A stretch of 64,000 nt of DNA from Bacillota bacterium (GTDB taxonomy: Bacteria; Bacillota; Clostridia; Lachnospirales; Lachnospiraceae): contig JAEZTJ010000053.1 of NCBI GenBank assembly GCA_023421505.1, forward strand, positions 33,639 to 97,638, in the 5' to 3' direction. Below, one piece after another: positions 41,730 to 51,426 of the stretch. Under the pieces are notes generated by a model, which saw only the letters and a list, made by a program, of their open reading frames with translations, did not search any database and was not told where the DNA came from. How positions within the stretch are numbered: position 1 is the stretch's first letter; the number at the start of each line of letters is the position of its first letter. A program made the translations under genes and the position numbers.

Positions 41730-42989
41730 ATGAGATTTTTATTTTTGTTATATGATTTTTATCCGAATTTCGGAGCAAATTCCCTGATTATTAATAATTT
41801 AGCGGAGGCTTTTATTGAAAAAGGACATGAGGTTCATCTGTTACCCCTAAATTCTTATCCGGCTTCTTCAAAGGAAGAGCTCTGGAAGCAGCTGCAGATC
41901 CATCGTATTACACAAACCTTTGATAAAAAACAATTACTTTGTTTTGTTAGAAAAGGGCAGCTAACGGAGGCTGTTAGACTATTCTTCGCACTGCTTAAGG
42001 AAAAACACAATAAGAAGGAATATCTTGCCTTAAATTGGAGCTACTATTCTTCGAAATTATTTGCCGCTATCATAGAAACGTACGATATTGATGCTGTAAT
42101 TAACGTTTGTTATCCCTTTGAATCTTGTCTGCCGGTCCTGCATTATTTAAAAAAGAAGCCTAAAAATTTTATCTGGGCGATCTATATGCAGGATCCCTTT
42201 GCCACAAATTATTATTATCTGTATCGTTATCCGATGCGAGATTTATTAGAATTTCAAGCAAAAGCTTTTCAGCAGGCAGATAAAGTGATTGTTACCTCTC
42301 CGATAATGAAAGAGTTTAAAACAGTTAATACAGGCATACAAGCAGAAAAGCTACAAATTTTGAATTTTCCGAAAATCGAAAGAGCTTACCGGACAATTAC
42401 CGAGGAGGATATTATCTTTGACAGTCGATATATTAATTGTGTCTATGTTGGAAGGCTGAATAAAGACACCAGAAATCCTAGGTATCTGTTTCAGCTTTTT
42501 GAAGCTCTAAAAAGAGATTCTATAAGATTACATATTCTTGGAGAGGAACAAGATAACTGGAGCGAATATATCTCCGATACGTCTAAATCCATCTTTTTCT
42601 ACGGGACGAAAAGTAAAGAAGTCTCTATGAATGCTGAATTAAATGCTAATGTCTTAGTGAATATGGGCAACAGCGTCAGTAATCAGATGCCAAGTAAATT
42701 ATTAGAGTATATCAGTACCGGGAAACCGATCGTTAATTTATATAAAATTGATAATTGTCCTACTCTGGAGATTGTAGAGAAATATCCGGTCTATTTAAAT
42801 ATTTTTGAAAACGAGACAGATTTTGACAGGAGCTTACGAAGACTTCGGTATTTCTGTATCAAATACAGAAATTTTAATATTAAATATCAATTTATTAAGA
42901 AAATATTCTATAGCAGCACGGTGGAATATGTCAGTAACGAATTTTTGAACCTTTTTTATGAATTAAGAAAGAACGAAACAAAATCTTAA
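41730..42989 (+). CDS. Glycosyltransferase, diverged GT-B type
   Basis: A 419-residue protein that looks like a divergent GT4 enzyme. It begins FLFLLYDFYPNFGANSLIIN and NLAEAFIEKGHEVHLLPLNS. The C-lobe has CVYVGRLNKDTRNPRYLFQL, HILGEEQDNW, IFFYGTKSKEVSMNAEL and NQMPSKLLEYISTGKPIVNL. The usual E-x7-E donor motif is changed to SNQMPSKLLEYI, so the donor may be unusual. The start is the ATG that follows the partial leader. Two hydrophobic patches are too short for membrane helices. Confidence 0.8.
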   Translation: MRFLFLLYDFYPNFGANSLIINNLAEAFIEKGHEVHLLPLNSYPASSKEELWKQLQIHRITQTFDKKQLLCFVRKGQLTEAVRLFFALLKEKHNKKEYLALNWSYYSSKLFAAIIETYDIDAVINVCYPFESCLPVLHYLKKKPKNFIWAIYMQDPFATNYYYLYRYPMRDLLEFQAKAFQQADKVIVTSPIMKEFKTVNTGIQAEKLQILNFPKIERAYRTITEEDIIFDSRYINCVYVGRLNKDTRNPRYLFQLFEALKRDSIRLHILGEEQDNWSEYISDTSKSIFFYGTKSKEVSMNAELNANVLVNMGNSVSNQMPSKLLEYISTGKPIVNLYKIDNCPTLEIVEKYPVYLNIFENETDFDRSLRRLRYFCIKYRNFNIKYQFIKKIFYSSTVEYVSNEFLNLFYELRKNETKS

Positions 42990-43078
42990 GCTGTACAATC
43001 AACTATTCACACAATCTGCATATCATATCAATGAGGCACTTTATTCCGGTATTCATTTCTTTCGGAGAGGGGTTTGGA

Positions 43079-43942
43079 ATGAAATATAAGGATATAATCA
43101 TTCGCATACTTTTCAGATTCATACCGAACAAAATAGTAAGAAAATATAGCTATCATAAAGAGTACCGGAAATTGATGAATAGTGATTTAGGCGTTTTCTT
43201 AAAAGCAAACGCTGTGCTAAAAAATATTTATAAGGGAAAAAGATGCTTTATCCTCGGTAACGGACCTTCTTTGGCAGGTGTTAACTTATCCCTATTAAAG
43301 GACGAAATAACCTTTACGGTCAATGATCTTTATTATCATGAAGATTTTGACAAAATAAATACTACATATCACTTGTTTGCGGATCCTTTCTATTTTAAGG
43401 ATCTGGAAGCAACCATTAAGAAACTTCTGGAAAAATCTAATCCTAAGACAATTTTCTTAGATCGCAGTGCCTGTAAAACAATCCTTTCGAATTCTCTTCA
43501 CAAGAAATATCCCATCTCTGTCTATGCAAATGGAATGGAGGTTGAGGATATGGAATTAATACCCATTGATCTATGTAAAATGCTTCCATATTTTTGTACT
43601 GTAGTACAAAGTGCGATTGCAATTGCAGTATATATGGGCTTTGAAGAAATCTACTTATTAGGCTGCGATTGTACCGGAATCATCAACTACATCGAGAGAA
43701 TGCATGGTGAAGAGATGAGCGAATATGCCTTTCACCTTCCGAAAGAAGACCAAAAGCAGCAGCAATCAGTAATGATTACTAGTGAGCATATCTTTTATGA
43801 ATGGCATCATATATTTAAAAGCTATCGGATTTTAAGAACTCAATTGGAACAAAAAAATATCAAATTAGTTAATCTGACAGGCAGCAGTATATTGGATTCA
43901 TTAGAGAAAGGAAATTTAGAAGATGTCATACAGTCAAAATAA
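43079..43942 (+). CDS. DUF115-like protein (Maf/MptE-type fold)
   Basis: A 287-residue protein. The ATG at 43079 has GGAGAGGGG upstream; the frame extends back 16 codons without a ribosome site. The diagnostic segment is KRCFILGNGPSLAGVNLSLL near residue 56, as in DUF115/MptE-like proteins and in motility-accessory (Maf) glycosyltransferases. Later parts are TFTVNDLYYHEDFDKIN, and then IYLLGCDCTG. DUF115 proteins in surface loci are thought to transfer nonulosonic acids, which would fit the NeuB-like gene nearby, but this remains inference. Its end overlaps the exporter permease gene by 20 bases. Confidence 0.72.
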   Translation: MKYKDIIIRILFRFIPNKIVRKYSYHKEYRKLMNSDLGVFLKANAVLKNIYKGKRCFILGNGPSLAGVNLSLLKDEITFTVNDLYYHEDFDKINTTYHLFADPFYFKDLEATIKKLLEKSNPKTIFLDRSACKTILSNSLHKKYPISVYANGMEVEDMELIPIDLCKMLPYFCTVVQSAIAIAVYMGFEEIYLLGCDCTGIINYIERMHGEEMSEYAFHLPKEDQKQQQSVMITSEHIFYEWHHIFKSYRILRTQLEQKNIKLVNLTGSSILDSLEKGNLEDVIQSK

Positions 43943-44792
43943 AGAGGCTTCTACAAAAGAATGGACTCTGGTGATTAAGCCAAAAACTGGCTGGTTTGAT
44001 ATCAATTTCAGAGAATTATGGCAATATAGAGACCTAGTCAGACTGTTTGTAAAACGCAGCTATTCCTCTATGTATAAACAGACCATACTTGGCCCGTTAT
44101 GGTTTTTAATCAACCCACTTCTTACTGTTTTAATCTTTACTGTTGTGTTCGGTAATATAGCTAAGATTTCAACGGACGGTATGCCACAGTTCTTATTCTA
44201 TATGGCCGGTAATACCCTTTGGGCTTATTTTGCCTACTGTGTCAATTCAACAGCTACAACCTTTACAAATAATGCAGTGCTATTTGGTAAGGTTTATTTT
44301 CCTCGGCTTACCATGCCTTTATCAACCGTAATCTTTGGGTTAATCAGCTTCTTGATTCAATTTATCTTATTTGTGGGCTTTGTAGTCTATTACAGGGTAA
44401 CAGATACTGTAGTAAGTCCTAATCTATACATTTTATTAACTCCTGTATTAGTCCTTATGGTTGCACTTCTAGGACTTGGCTTTGGAATAATCTTCTCGTC
44501 ACTAACCACCAAATACAGGGATTTAACAATATTAATCAGCTTTGGAGTTCAGCTATGGATGTATGCAACACCAATTGTATATCCGGTTTCGGCGGTATCA
44601 GATAAATATAAATCCATTCTTATGTTAAACCCTATGTCCTCAATTATAGAGACCTTTCGGTATGCCTATCTTGGCTCAGGTCTTTTGCCGTGGAAGGAGC
44701 TAATTAACAGCGCAGTTGTAACAATAGTCGTATTAGGCATAGGAATCATAATATTCAGTAAGGTTGAGAAAACCTTCATAGACACAGTATAG
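43923..44792 (+). CDS. wzm: Polysaccharide ABC exporter permease (Wzm-type)
   Basis: A 289-residue ABC-2 type permease with six predicted membrane helices. The N-terminal cytoplasmic part has WQYRDLVRLFVKRSYSSMYK and QTILGPLWFLINPLLTVLIF, the signature of Wzm/TagG-type polysaccharide exporters. Conserved end segments are MYATPIVYPVSAV, LNPMSSIIETFRYAYLGSG and VEKTFIDTV. With the ATPase encoded ten bases downstream it should export lipid-linked polymer across the membrane. Confidence 0.92.
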   Translation: MSYSQNKEASTKEWTLVIKPKTGWFDINFRELWQYRDLVRLFVKRSYSSMYKQTILGPLWFLINPLLTVLIFTVVFGNIAKISTDGMPQFLFYMAGNTLWAYFAYCVNSTATTFTNNAVLFGKVYFPRLTMPLSTVIFGLISFLIQFILFVGFVVYYRVTDTVVSPNLYILLTPVLVLMVALLGLGFGIIFSSLTTKYRDLTILISFGVQLWMYATPIVYPVSAVSDKYKSILMLNPMSSIIETFRYAYLGSGLLPWKELINSAVVTIVVLGIGIIIFSKVEKTFIDTV

Positions 44793-44802
44793 GAGGCAGT
44801 AT

Positions 44803-46092
44803 ATGGACAATATTGTAATCGATATTGATGACGTAAGCAAAGTATACTGTTTGGGTGCAATAAACGGAAGAACATTATCTCAGGATTTAAGCAGCTGGCT
44901 TGCGAAAATACGAAAAAGGGAGGATCCGAATCACGTCATTGGTAAGAATTATTATGATAAGAATGATCGGCTTCTCGCGTTAGATCATATTAAGCTGCAA
45001 ATAAGTAAAGGGGATACGGTCGGTATTATCGGAGCAAACGGAGCAGGGAAGTCCACCTTACTAAAGCTGCTTTCCAGAGTGACTGCTCCAACAAGCGGCA
45101 ATATCTATGTAAAGGGGAGAATTGCAAGCCTGCTTGAAGTAGGTACCGGCTTTCATCCAGAGCTTACAGGGCGGGAAAACACCTATCTAAACGGTGCAAT
45201 CCTTGGTATGTCTCGAAAAGAAATTGATGCAAAGCTAAAGGATATTATTGATTTTGCCGAGATAGAGAAATTTATCGACACACCGGTTAAGCGCTACTCC
45301 TCCGGTATGTATGTAAGACTTGCTTTCGCTGTCGCAGCACATTTAGAGCCGGAGATTCTTGTCGTAGATGAGGTACTTGCAGTAGGTGATTACCAATTTC
45401 AGCAAAAATGTCTTGGCAAGATGGGAGATATTAGTAAGGGCGGAAGAACTGTCCTCTTTGTCAGTCATCAGCTGTCCATGATACGTGCCTTATGTAAGCA
45501 TTGTGTTCTACTTGATCATGGTAAGGTTATTAAATATGGTGAGACGAATGCTGTTATAGAAGAATATATCAAGCAGAAGCAAACTGCTAACTTATGCTGT
45601 CATGCCGAATACGAAGAAGACCAAACAAAGGAATATGCACAGGTTTACAGAGTTAGCTTAACGAATAAACAAGGAGAAGAAGCAAATAGCTATGAAATCT
45701 TTGAGCCAATTATTCTAGAAGCAGAGTATGAGATTAAGAAACCCTTAATCGGAGTGGCACTTGGTTTTTCTCTTTATAAAAATCAGGGAGCAGTATGTCA
45801 CAGCTTTGATACGGATGTAAGCACCTATCTGCTTGATCGAAGGGAGCCAGGAAGATTTCTTGCGAAAGTAGAACTGCCACCCTTATTAAAAGCTGGTAAT
45901 TATGTTCTGGACTTTACGATCTGCAGACCGGGTCTTGACGGGATTGATTATAAAAAGGGGATACTAACCTTTCTGGTGGAGGAGAAAACCATTGATACCA
46001 GTATGTGCTCTTATTCCACTAGAAGAGACGGGCAGTTTGCAGCGCGACAGACCTGGGAAAACACCCAAATTGCTTCAAAGGAGATGACCTAG
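44803..46092 (+). CDS. wzt: Polysaccharide ABC exporter ATPase with Wzt-C domain
   Basis: A 429-residue ATPase starting at ATG after AGGAGG. Walker A is IIGANGAGKSTLLKLLS near residue 76, the ABC signature is KRYSSGMYVRLAFAVAAH near 165, Walker B is EILVVDEVLAVGD and the switch is VLFVSHQLSM. Residues from about 255 form an extra beta-sandwich (YAQVYRVSLTNKQGEEANSY, ILEAEYEIKKPLIGVALGF), as in Wzt proteins that recognise the finished polymer end. That suggests the exported chain carries a terminal mark. Such a design usually goes with Wzy-independent synthesis. Confidence 0.92.
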   Translation: MDNIVIDIDDVSKVYCLGAINGRTLSQDLSSWLAKIRKREDPNHVIGKNYYDKNDRLLALDHIKLQISKGDTVGIIGANGAGKSTLLKLLSRVTAPTSGNIYVKGRIASLLEVGTGFHPELTGRENTYLNGAILGMSRKEIDAKLKDIIDFAEIEKFIDTPVKRYSSGMYVRLAFAVAAHLEPEILVVDEVLAVGDYQFQQKCLGKMGDISKGGRTVLFVSHQLSMIRALCKHCVLLDHGKVIKYGETNAVIEEYIKQKQTANLCCHAEYEEDQTKEYAQVYRVSLTNKQGEEANSYEIFEPIILEAEYEIKKPLIGVALGFSLYKNQGAVCHSFDTDVSTYLLDRREPGRFLAKVELPPLLKAGNYVLDFTICRPGLDGIDYKKGILTFLVEEKTIDTSMCSYSTRRDGQFAARQTWENTQIASKEMT

Positions 46093-46094
46093 CA

Positions 46095-46973
46095 ATGGAA
46101 TTATGTTTGGGAACCGTTCAGTTTGGAATGGATTATGGTATTCAGGGAGGCAAAAAGCCCACTAAGGATCATGTATTTGATTTGCTTCAATATGCAGCCT
46201 CAAATGGGATTCCTTTTATTGACACCGCCTGCGGTTATGGTGATGCCGAACGGATACTAGGTGAATTCCATGCGAGTTCAACTAATTGCTTTAAAATTAT
46301 TACCAAGCTGCCAAAGGATATTTTTAAAGAACAATCTGCAATGGATTACATAGATAACGTCCGGCAATTTACAGAAACCAGTCTGCAGCATTTGATGCTT
46401 GTGAAGCTTTACGGCCTGCTCTTTCATAATCCGAAGGATCTATATAATGATAAAGCTGTGAAAGCATTGCTTAAAGTGAAGGAAGAAGGCTTAACGGAGC
46501 ACATCGGCGTATCCGTGTATGAGCCTACAGATGCAGTATATGCGAAGGAGCTGGGCTTTGAGCTGATACAGCTTCCGATTAATTTATTCAACCGTAGCTT
46601 TGAAGCTTTTATTAAAAGTTCCGGCACTTCAGTAAAAATACTAGCCAGAAGCGTATATTTACAGGGGCTTCTCTTAATGGATACTGATAAGGTACTAGAT
46701 AAGCTGCCTGCCGCTTACGAATATATAAAACAATTTGATGAACTATGTAAAAGCTATTCCTATACACGTCGGGAGGTAGCGCTCGCCTATATAAAACAAT
46801 TTAAGGATATTGACACTGTTATATTCGGTGTAGATCACCTTGTACAGCTTAAGGAGAATATGGAAGCCTTTCAAAAAGTAGTCCCGAAGGTAATTGTAGA
46901 TGAAATTCTAAGGCACTTTGAAATTAGTGAGGAAATTGCTTCACCGTTAAATTGGCATCTTGGAGGTAGGTAA
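46095..46973 (+). CDS. Aldo/keto reductase of the nonulosonic-acid-like block
   Basis: A 292-residue aldo/keto reductase, starting three bases after the exporter ATPase with AAAGGAG upstream. The catalytic residues are present in FIDTACGYGDAERILGE (Asp, Tyr), FKIITKLPKD (Lys) and GLLFHNPKD (His). It is only distantly related to the reductase at 22157. Its stop TAA is directly followed by the ATG of the cytidylyltransferase fusion, so the two are co-translated. Similar reductases appear in loci for legionaminic or pseudaminic acid-like sugars; the substrate here is unknown. Confidence 0.86.
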   Translation: MELCLGTVQFGMDYGIQGGKKPTKDHVFDLLQYAASNGIPFIDTACGYGDAERILGEFHASSTNCFKIITKLPKDIFKEQSAMDYIDNVRQFTETSLQHLMLVKLYGLLFHNPKDLYNDKAVKALLKVKEEGLTEHIGVSVYEPTDAVYAKELGFELIQLPINLFNRSFEAFIKSSGTSVKILARSVYLQGLLLMDTDKVLDKLPAAYEYIKQFDELCKSYSYTRREVALAYIKQFKDIDTVIFGVDHLVQLKENMEAFQKVVPKVIVDEILRHFEISEEIASPLNWHLGGR

Positions 46974-49004
46974 ATGTTAAATAATATTATTGCAATTATT
47001 CAGGCAAGAATGGCTTCCACCAGGCTTCCCGGCAAAGTACTATTGCCGCTGATGGATAAGACCATACTGGAGCATATCGTTAACCGTGTCCGTGCGGTGG
47101 AGAAGATTTCAGATATCATTGTAGCAGCCTCAGATAACAAAATGGATGATTTGATAGAAGCCTTTTGTAAGGATAAAGAAATCCAATGCTTCCGCGGCAG
47201 TGAAGAAAATGTCCTTGAACGGTTCTATCAGTGTGCAAAATTATATGAAGCACAGGTAATCGTCCGGGTAACAGCAGATGACCCCTTAAAGGATCCGCTG
47301 GTTATCACAAAAGCGATTGAACTTTTTGAGTCTGAGCAGTATGACTATGTCAGCAATACGCTTAAAGCCACTTATCCGGAGGGTATTGATATAGAGGTAT
47401 TCTCCTTTAGTGCGCTGGAAGAAGCTTATAAAAAAGCAGAGCTTTCCTCAGAGAAGGAACATGTTACCCCCTATATCTATAAAAACCCCTCGGAATTTCG
47501 GTTATATAATTTTAGTAACCCCATCGATTTATCGAAGCTGCGATGGACTGTTGATGTCGTAGAGGATTATCAGTTTGTACATCAGGTTTATGAGGCGCTT
47601 TATCAAAAGCCAAACGAAATATTTACGATGGAGGAAGTACTTAAGCTGTTAGAGCAAAGGCCGGAGCTTAAGGAGATCAATAAGGGGCATGTAAGAAATG
47701 AAGGCTATCTAAGTTCCTTAAAGCAGGAGGAAGAAAGAAGGCTTAAGGAGGAACATAAGCAGGAAAGAATAGAAAAGCAGGAGGAGAATAAAACCTTAAA
47801 ACAGCGAATCTATGGGAATGAGCTTAAATATGTTCAGGAGGTATTAAATACTGAATTTCGCTCCTCGAAAGGGGCAGTGATGATGCAGCGGCTGGAAAAA
47901 GCCTTTGCAGAAAAAATCGGAACCAAATTTGCAGTAGCGATGATCAACGGAACCAGTACCCTGCATGCAATTCTCGAAGCAGCTGGAATTGGGGCCGGGG
48001 ATGAAGTAATTGTACCGCCGCTTACCATGGCCAGTACAACCTTCGCAGTCCTTCAGGCCAATGCAACCCCTGTATATGCAGACGTAGATTCAAGTACCTT
48101 TTTAATTTCCCCCGAAGCCATTAGAAAATGTATTACTTCAAAAACAAAAGCAATCATTACGGTATCCCTTTACGGGCTTTCCCCGGATATGGATGTTATC
48201 ATGGAGCTTGCCGGTAAACATAAGCTACTGGTAATAGAAGATAATGCGGAGTGTTTATTAGGCACCTATAAAAACCGGAAGGTCGGAACCTTAGGCCATA
48301 TCGCAAGCTATAGCTTCCAGAGCTCCAAGCACATCACCAGCGGAGAAGGCGGCATGGTAGTAACAGATTCCTTTGAACTTGCTGAAGCAGTCAGGAGAGT
48401 TGGCTCTTTAGGTTATGCGGCAGTCGGTGCCGCTAAGGCTAAGATTACAAAGGAAACAATTCAGGATCCAGACTACTCCAGACATTTAACGATGGGCTGG
48501 AATTATCGAATGCCGGAGTTATGTGCAGCCGTTGCTCTCGGTCAATTAGAGAATGCAGATGCCTTGATTAGTAAACGAGTTAAGGTGGCAAAAATGTATG
48601 CAGAGGCAATTGCGGATACGAACTGGTTAATTCCGCAATTTGTCGGTGATGAGCATGGCTGTACCTATTGGACCTATGCGGTGAAGCTAGAGCATCCGAT
48701 CATAACCTGGAATGATTTTCGTGATGAATATGTAGCAAATGGCGGTGACGGTATCTACGCAGCCTGGAAGCTCACTTATCTAGAGCCGATGATGAAGGAG
48801 CAAAAGCTGTTAGGCAGAGAAAAATTCATCTCCCGTAAGAACAGACGTAACTATAAGTTGGGTTTATGCCCGGTTGCGGAGGATATTCAGGAGAGAATTC
48901 TGCAATTTAAGACCAATTATTGGAATGAACAGGATGCAATAAAACAAATCAATATATTAAAGAAAACGATCGCATACTTTAACGATTGGAGTGTTCTTGA
49001 ATGA
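46974..49004 (+). CDS. Fusion of SpsF-like cytidylyltransferase and DegT/SpsC-like aminotransferase
   Basis: A 676-residue protein. Residues 1-240 are a nucleotidyltransferase of the CMP-sugar (SpsF/PF02348) type with IIAIIQARMASTRLPGKVLL and VIVRVTADDPLKDP. Residues 240-275 are a highly charged linker, probably coiled coil (KQEEERRLKEEHKQERIEKQ). Residues 280-676 are a PLP aminotransferase of the DegT/DnrJ/EryC1 group: GTSTLHAILEAAGIGAGDEV, IEDNAECLLGTYKNRKVGTL and the PLP lysine in SFQSSKHITSGEGG. In Bacillus the matching functions are separate genes (spsF, spsC). It probably makes a 4-amino sugar and later activates a nonulosonic acid with CTP. Confidence 0.88.
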   Translation: MLNNIIAIIQARMASTRLPGKVLLPLMDKTILEHIVNRVRAVEKISDIIVAASDNKMDDLIEAFCKDKEIQCFRGSEENVLERFYQCAKLYEAQVIVRVTADDPLKDPLVITKAIELFESEQYDYVSNTLKATYPEGIDIEVFSFSALEEAYKKAELSSEKEHVTPYIYKNPSEFRLYNFSNPIDLSKLRWTVDVVEDYQFVHQVYEALYQKPNEIFTMEEVLKLLEQRPELKEINKGHVRNEGYLSSLKQEEERRLKEEHKQERIEKQEENKTLKQRIYGNELKYVQEVLNTEFRSSKGAVMMQRLEKAFAEKIGTKFAVAMINGTSTLHAILEAAGIGAGDEVIVPPLTMASTTFAVLQANATPVYADVDSSTFLISPEAIRKCITSKTKAIITVSLYGLSPDMDVIMELAGKHKLLVIEDNAECLLGTYKNRKVGTLGHIASYSFQSSKHITSGEGGMVVTDSFELAEAVRRVGSLGYAAVGAAKAKITKETIQDPDYSRHLTMGWNYRMPELCAAVALGQLENADALISKRVKVAKMYAEAIADTNWLIPQFVGDEHGCTYWTYAVKLEHPIITWNDFRDEYVANGGDGIYAAWKLTYLEPMMKEQKLLGREKFISRKNRRNYKLGLCPVAEDIQERILQFKTNYWNEQDAIKQINILKKTIAYFNDWSVLE

Positions 49005-49909
49005 AATCCATATTTATTACAGGAATAGCAGGCATGCTAGGTTCCAATCTTGCTTATCTGTTAAGAAAGGACTTTAAGGTATTCGGTGTTGATTTGCATG
49101 AGATTAAGCTGGAGAACGTAACCGGCTATGTCTTTTCCGCACTGGATATGGAGCAAATGAAAGAACAGCTAATCAAAAATCATATTGATATTCTGATACA
49201 CTGTGCCGCACTGGTGAATGTAGATGAATGTGAGCTCAATCCTGATTACGCTAGACGGATTAATTATTCGCTAACCGATGCCTTAACCGCGGTGTGCGAG
49301 GAACTAAAGATACAATTGATCTTTATTTCTACCGATGCGGTATTTGACGGAACGAAGGACGGACTCTATACGGAAGACGATATTCCCAACCCAATCAGTG
49401 TTTATGGTAAGACAAAGTTAGCAGCTGAGCAGGCGGTTTTATCAGTAGACGATAATTTAGTTGTTAGAACCAATATATATGGCTTTAACTATCGGGAGAA
49501 GAGCAGCTTTGGTGAATGGATTTTGACCTCCTTAATCAGTAATATCGAGCTGAATATGTTTTATGATATCTTATTTTCTCCTATCCTCGTTAATGAACTG
49601 GCTGTTATTTTAAAGCTCTGTTTTGAAAAGCAACTGAAAGGTCTGTATCATATCAGCAGCACCGGCTCTATCTCAAAATATGACATTGCAGTTGCCATTA
49701 TGGAGGAATTCGGTATCTACGGCTGTATCAATAAGGTATCCATGGAAAATTATCAGTTTAAGGCGCCAAGAACTAGGAATATGGGACTAAGCAATCAGAA
49801 GCTCAGCCGGGCTTTAGAGCTTTCTATCTGTACACCCCTTGAAGGGGTAAAGGAGTTCAAACGTTTATATGATGCAAAATATTATGAGGCTTTAAGAAGT
49901 GGCTATTAG
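49001..49909 (+). CDS. RmlD-like SDR sugar reductase
   Basis: A 302-residue extended SDR protein. It begins MKSIFITGIAGMLGSNLAYL with the dinucleotide-binding GxxGxxG, has HCAALVNVDECELNPDYARR, IFISTDAVFDGTKDGLYTED and the catalytic YGKTKLAAEQ (YxxxK). The layout matches RmlD, the dTDP-4-keto-rhamnose reductase, but the other rhamnose genes are absent, so it may reduce another 4-keto sugar. Its ATG overlaps the preceding stop (ATGA). The stop codon lies inside the 13-bp direct repeat of a MITE-like element. Confidence 0.87.
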   Translation: MKSIFITGIAGMLGSNLAYLLRKDFKVFGVDLHEIKLENVTGYVFSALDMEQMKEQLIKNHIDILIHCAALVNVDECELNPDYARRINYSLTDALTAVCEELKIQLIFISTDAVFDGTKDGLYTEDDIPNPISVYGKTKLAAEQAVLSVDDNLVVRTNIYGFNYREKSSFGEWILTSLISNIELNMFYDILFSPILVNELAVILKLCFEKQLKGLYHISSTGSISKYDIAVAIMEEFGIYGCINKVSMENYQFKAPRTRNMGLSNQKLSRALELSICTPLEGVKEFKRLYDAKYYEALRSGY

Positions 49910-50079
49910 GTTTTACAGGTGATTGCGAAACTTTTTAGTTTTCTTAATTGTATACGCATTAGATACATATTCCTTCGCTTCAACGCTCCTTCGGGCTTAA
50001 CTTCCGCTTCGGAATAGTATCTAATGTGTATACAATACTTACAATTTTTGAGTTTCACAATTATCATATTAGGTTTTAC
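49904..50079. mobile_element. 150-bp MITE-like element with 13-bp direct repeats
   Basis: TATTAGGTTTTAC occurs at 49904-49916 and 50067-50079. The 150 bp between begin AGGTGATTGCGAAACT and end AGTTTCACAATTATCA, imperfect inverted ends. An inner stem pairs ATTGTATACGCATTAGATAC with GTATCTAATGTGTATACAAT, leaving a loop rich in CTTCGG. It has no coding capacity. It has landed between the RmlD-like and NeuB-like genes, so the NeuB transcript now starts in or reads through it. Confidence 0.75.
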
Positions 50080-50103
50080 GAAGAAAGGAGGGAAAAAGGC
50101 TTT

Positions 50104-51165
50104 ATGATTACAATCGGAAATAGAAAAATTGATGTAAAAGAGCCTCCGTATTTTATCGCCGATATTGCCTCAAATCATGACGGAGATTTAAGTAGAGCCT
50201 TCCGTCTGATTGAGCTTGCAAAGGAAAGCGGTGCTGATGCAGCAAAGTTTCAGAATTTTAAAGCTGCCTCCATCGTGAGTAAAGGAGGCTTCGCTTCCCT
50301 AGGTAAACAGCTTTCCCATCAGGCCTCCTGGAAAAAATCCGTGTATGAGGTTTATGAAGATTGCAGCATTGAGGAAGACTGGACAATAAGACTAAAGGAA
50401 AAGTGTGATGAGGTCGGCATTGAGTATATGACCAGTCCCTATCATCTGGGTGCTGTAGATTTGGTTGATCCTTATGTGAATGCTTATAAGATCGGCTCCG
50501 GTGATATTACCTTTCTTCAAATACTACAGTATATTGCAGACAAGAAAAAACCGGTTATTCTGGCAACCGGTGCTTCCACCCTAGAAGATGTCGATCGGGC
50601 CGTTAAGGCTATTGTAAAGCTGAATGAAAAGTTGATTTTACTTCAGTGTAATACCAATTATATGGCAGCTGCAGATAACTTTAAATATAGTAATCTTAAT
50701 GTATTAAAGACCTATTCTATATTATATCCTGAGCTTATCTTAGGGTTATCGGATCATACCCCCGGTCATGCTGCGGTTCTCGTAAGTATTGCCTTAGGGG
50801 CTCGCGTAATTGAAAAGCATTTTACAGATGATAATGACCGATATGGCCCCGATCACGGCTTTTCCATGAATCCTTCCTCCTGGAAAGAGATGGTGAGTCG
50901 TTCTATCGAAGCCTGGTATACACTAGGTGACGGAAGGAAGAAAATTGAGGAAAACGAAAAAGAAGCCGCTATCCTGCAACGCCGCTCCTTATATTATACA
51001 AAAAAGCTTGTCGCTGGAGCCTGCCTGCAAAAGGATGACCTAATTCCCCTCCGGCCCATTAAAGAGGATGGAATACCACCCTATGAACTTGATAAGCTGA
51101 TTGGCAGAACCCTGAAAAGGGACGTATCTAAAGATACCTATATTACCTGGAGCGATATCGAATAA
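50104..51165 (+). CDS. NeuB/SpsE-like nonulosonic acid synthase
   Basis: A 353-residue synthase. The ATG at 50104 follows AAAGGAGGG; the frame extends upstream into the repeat. The NeuB TIM barrel covers about residues 15-270: FIADIASNHDGDLSRAFRL, GADAAKFQNFKAASI, EYMTSPYHLGAVDL, YKIGSGDITFLQIL and LGLSDHTPGHAAVLVS with IEKHFTDDND. A C-terminal SAF antifreeze-like domain follows (RRSLYYTKKLVAGACLQKDD). It should condense phosphoenolpyruvate with a six-carbon amino sugar to give a sialic/legionaminic-type acid. The cytidylyltransferase for activation is in the fusion two genes upstream. Confidence 0.9.
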   Translation: MITIGNRKIDVKEPPYFIADIASNHDGDLSRAFRLIELAKESGADAAKFQNFKAASIVSKGGFASLGKQLSHQASWKKSVYEVYEDCSIEEDWTIRLKEKCDEVGIEYMTSPYHLGAVDLVDPYVNAYKIGSGDITFLQILQYIADKKKPVILATGASTLEDVDRAVKAIVKLNEKLILLQCNTNYMAAADNFKYSNLNVLKTYSILYPELILGLSDHTPGHAAVLVSIALGARVIEKHFTDDNDRYGPDHGFSMNPSSWKEMVSRSIEAWYTLGDGRKKIEENEKEAAILQRRSLYYTKKLVAGACLQKDDLIPLRPIKEDGIPPYELDKLIGRTLKRDVSKDTYITWSDIE

Positions 51166-51426
51166 TCTAGTCTTAAGCGATAAGGTAACATAATTATATT
51201 ATGTATACTTTATTATGACTAAAGTATTATATTCACTTTCATAATACTGATATCACTAATTTAATATTAACAACCTATATCAAAGTAATTCAGAACATTG
51301 TCTGTACTTTATTTAAGTGAAAGCGTTAAGTTAAACATTATTTGTAATTGATTATTAATATGAGTTTAAGCGAATTGAAGAAATGTAATTTATAAATAGT
51401 TTTTTTCTACGTTATGGAGGTCATTT

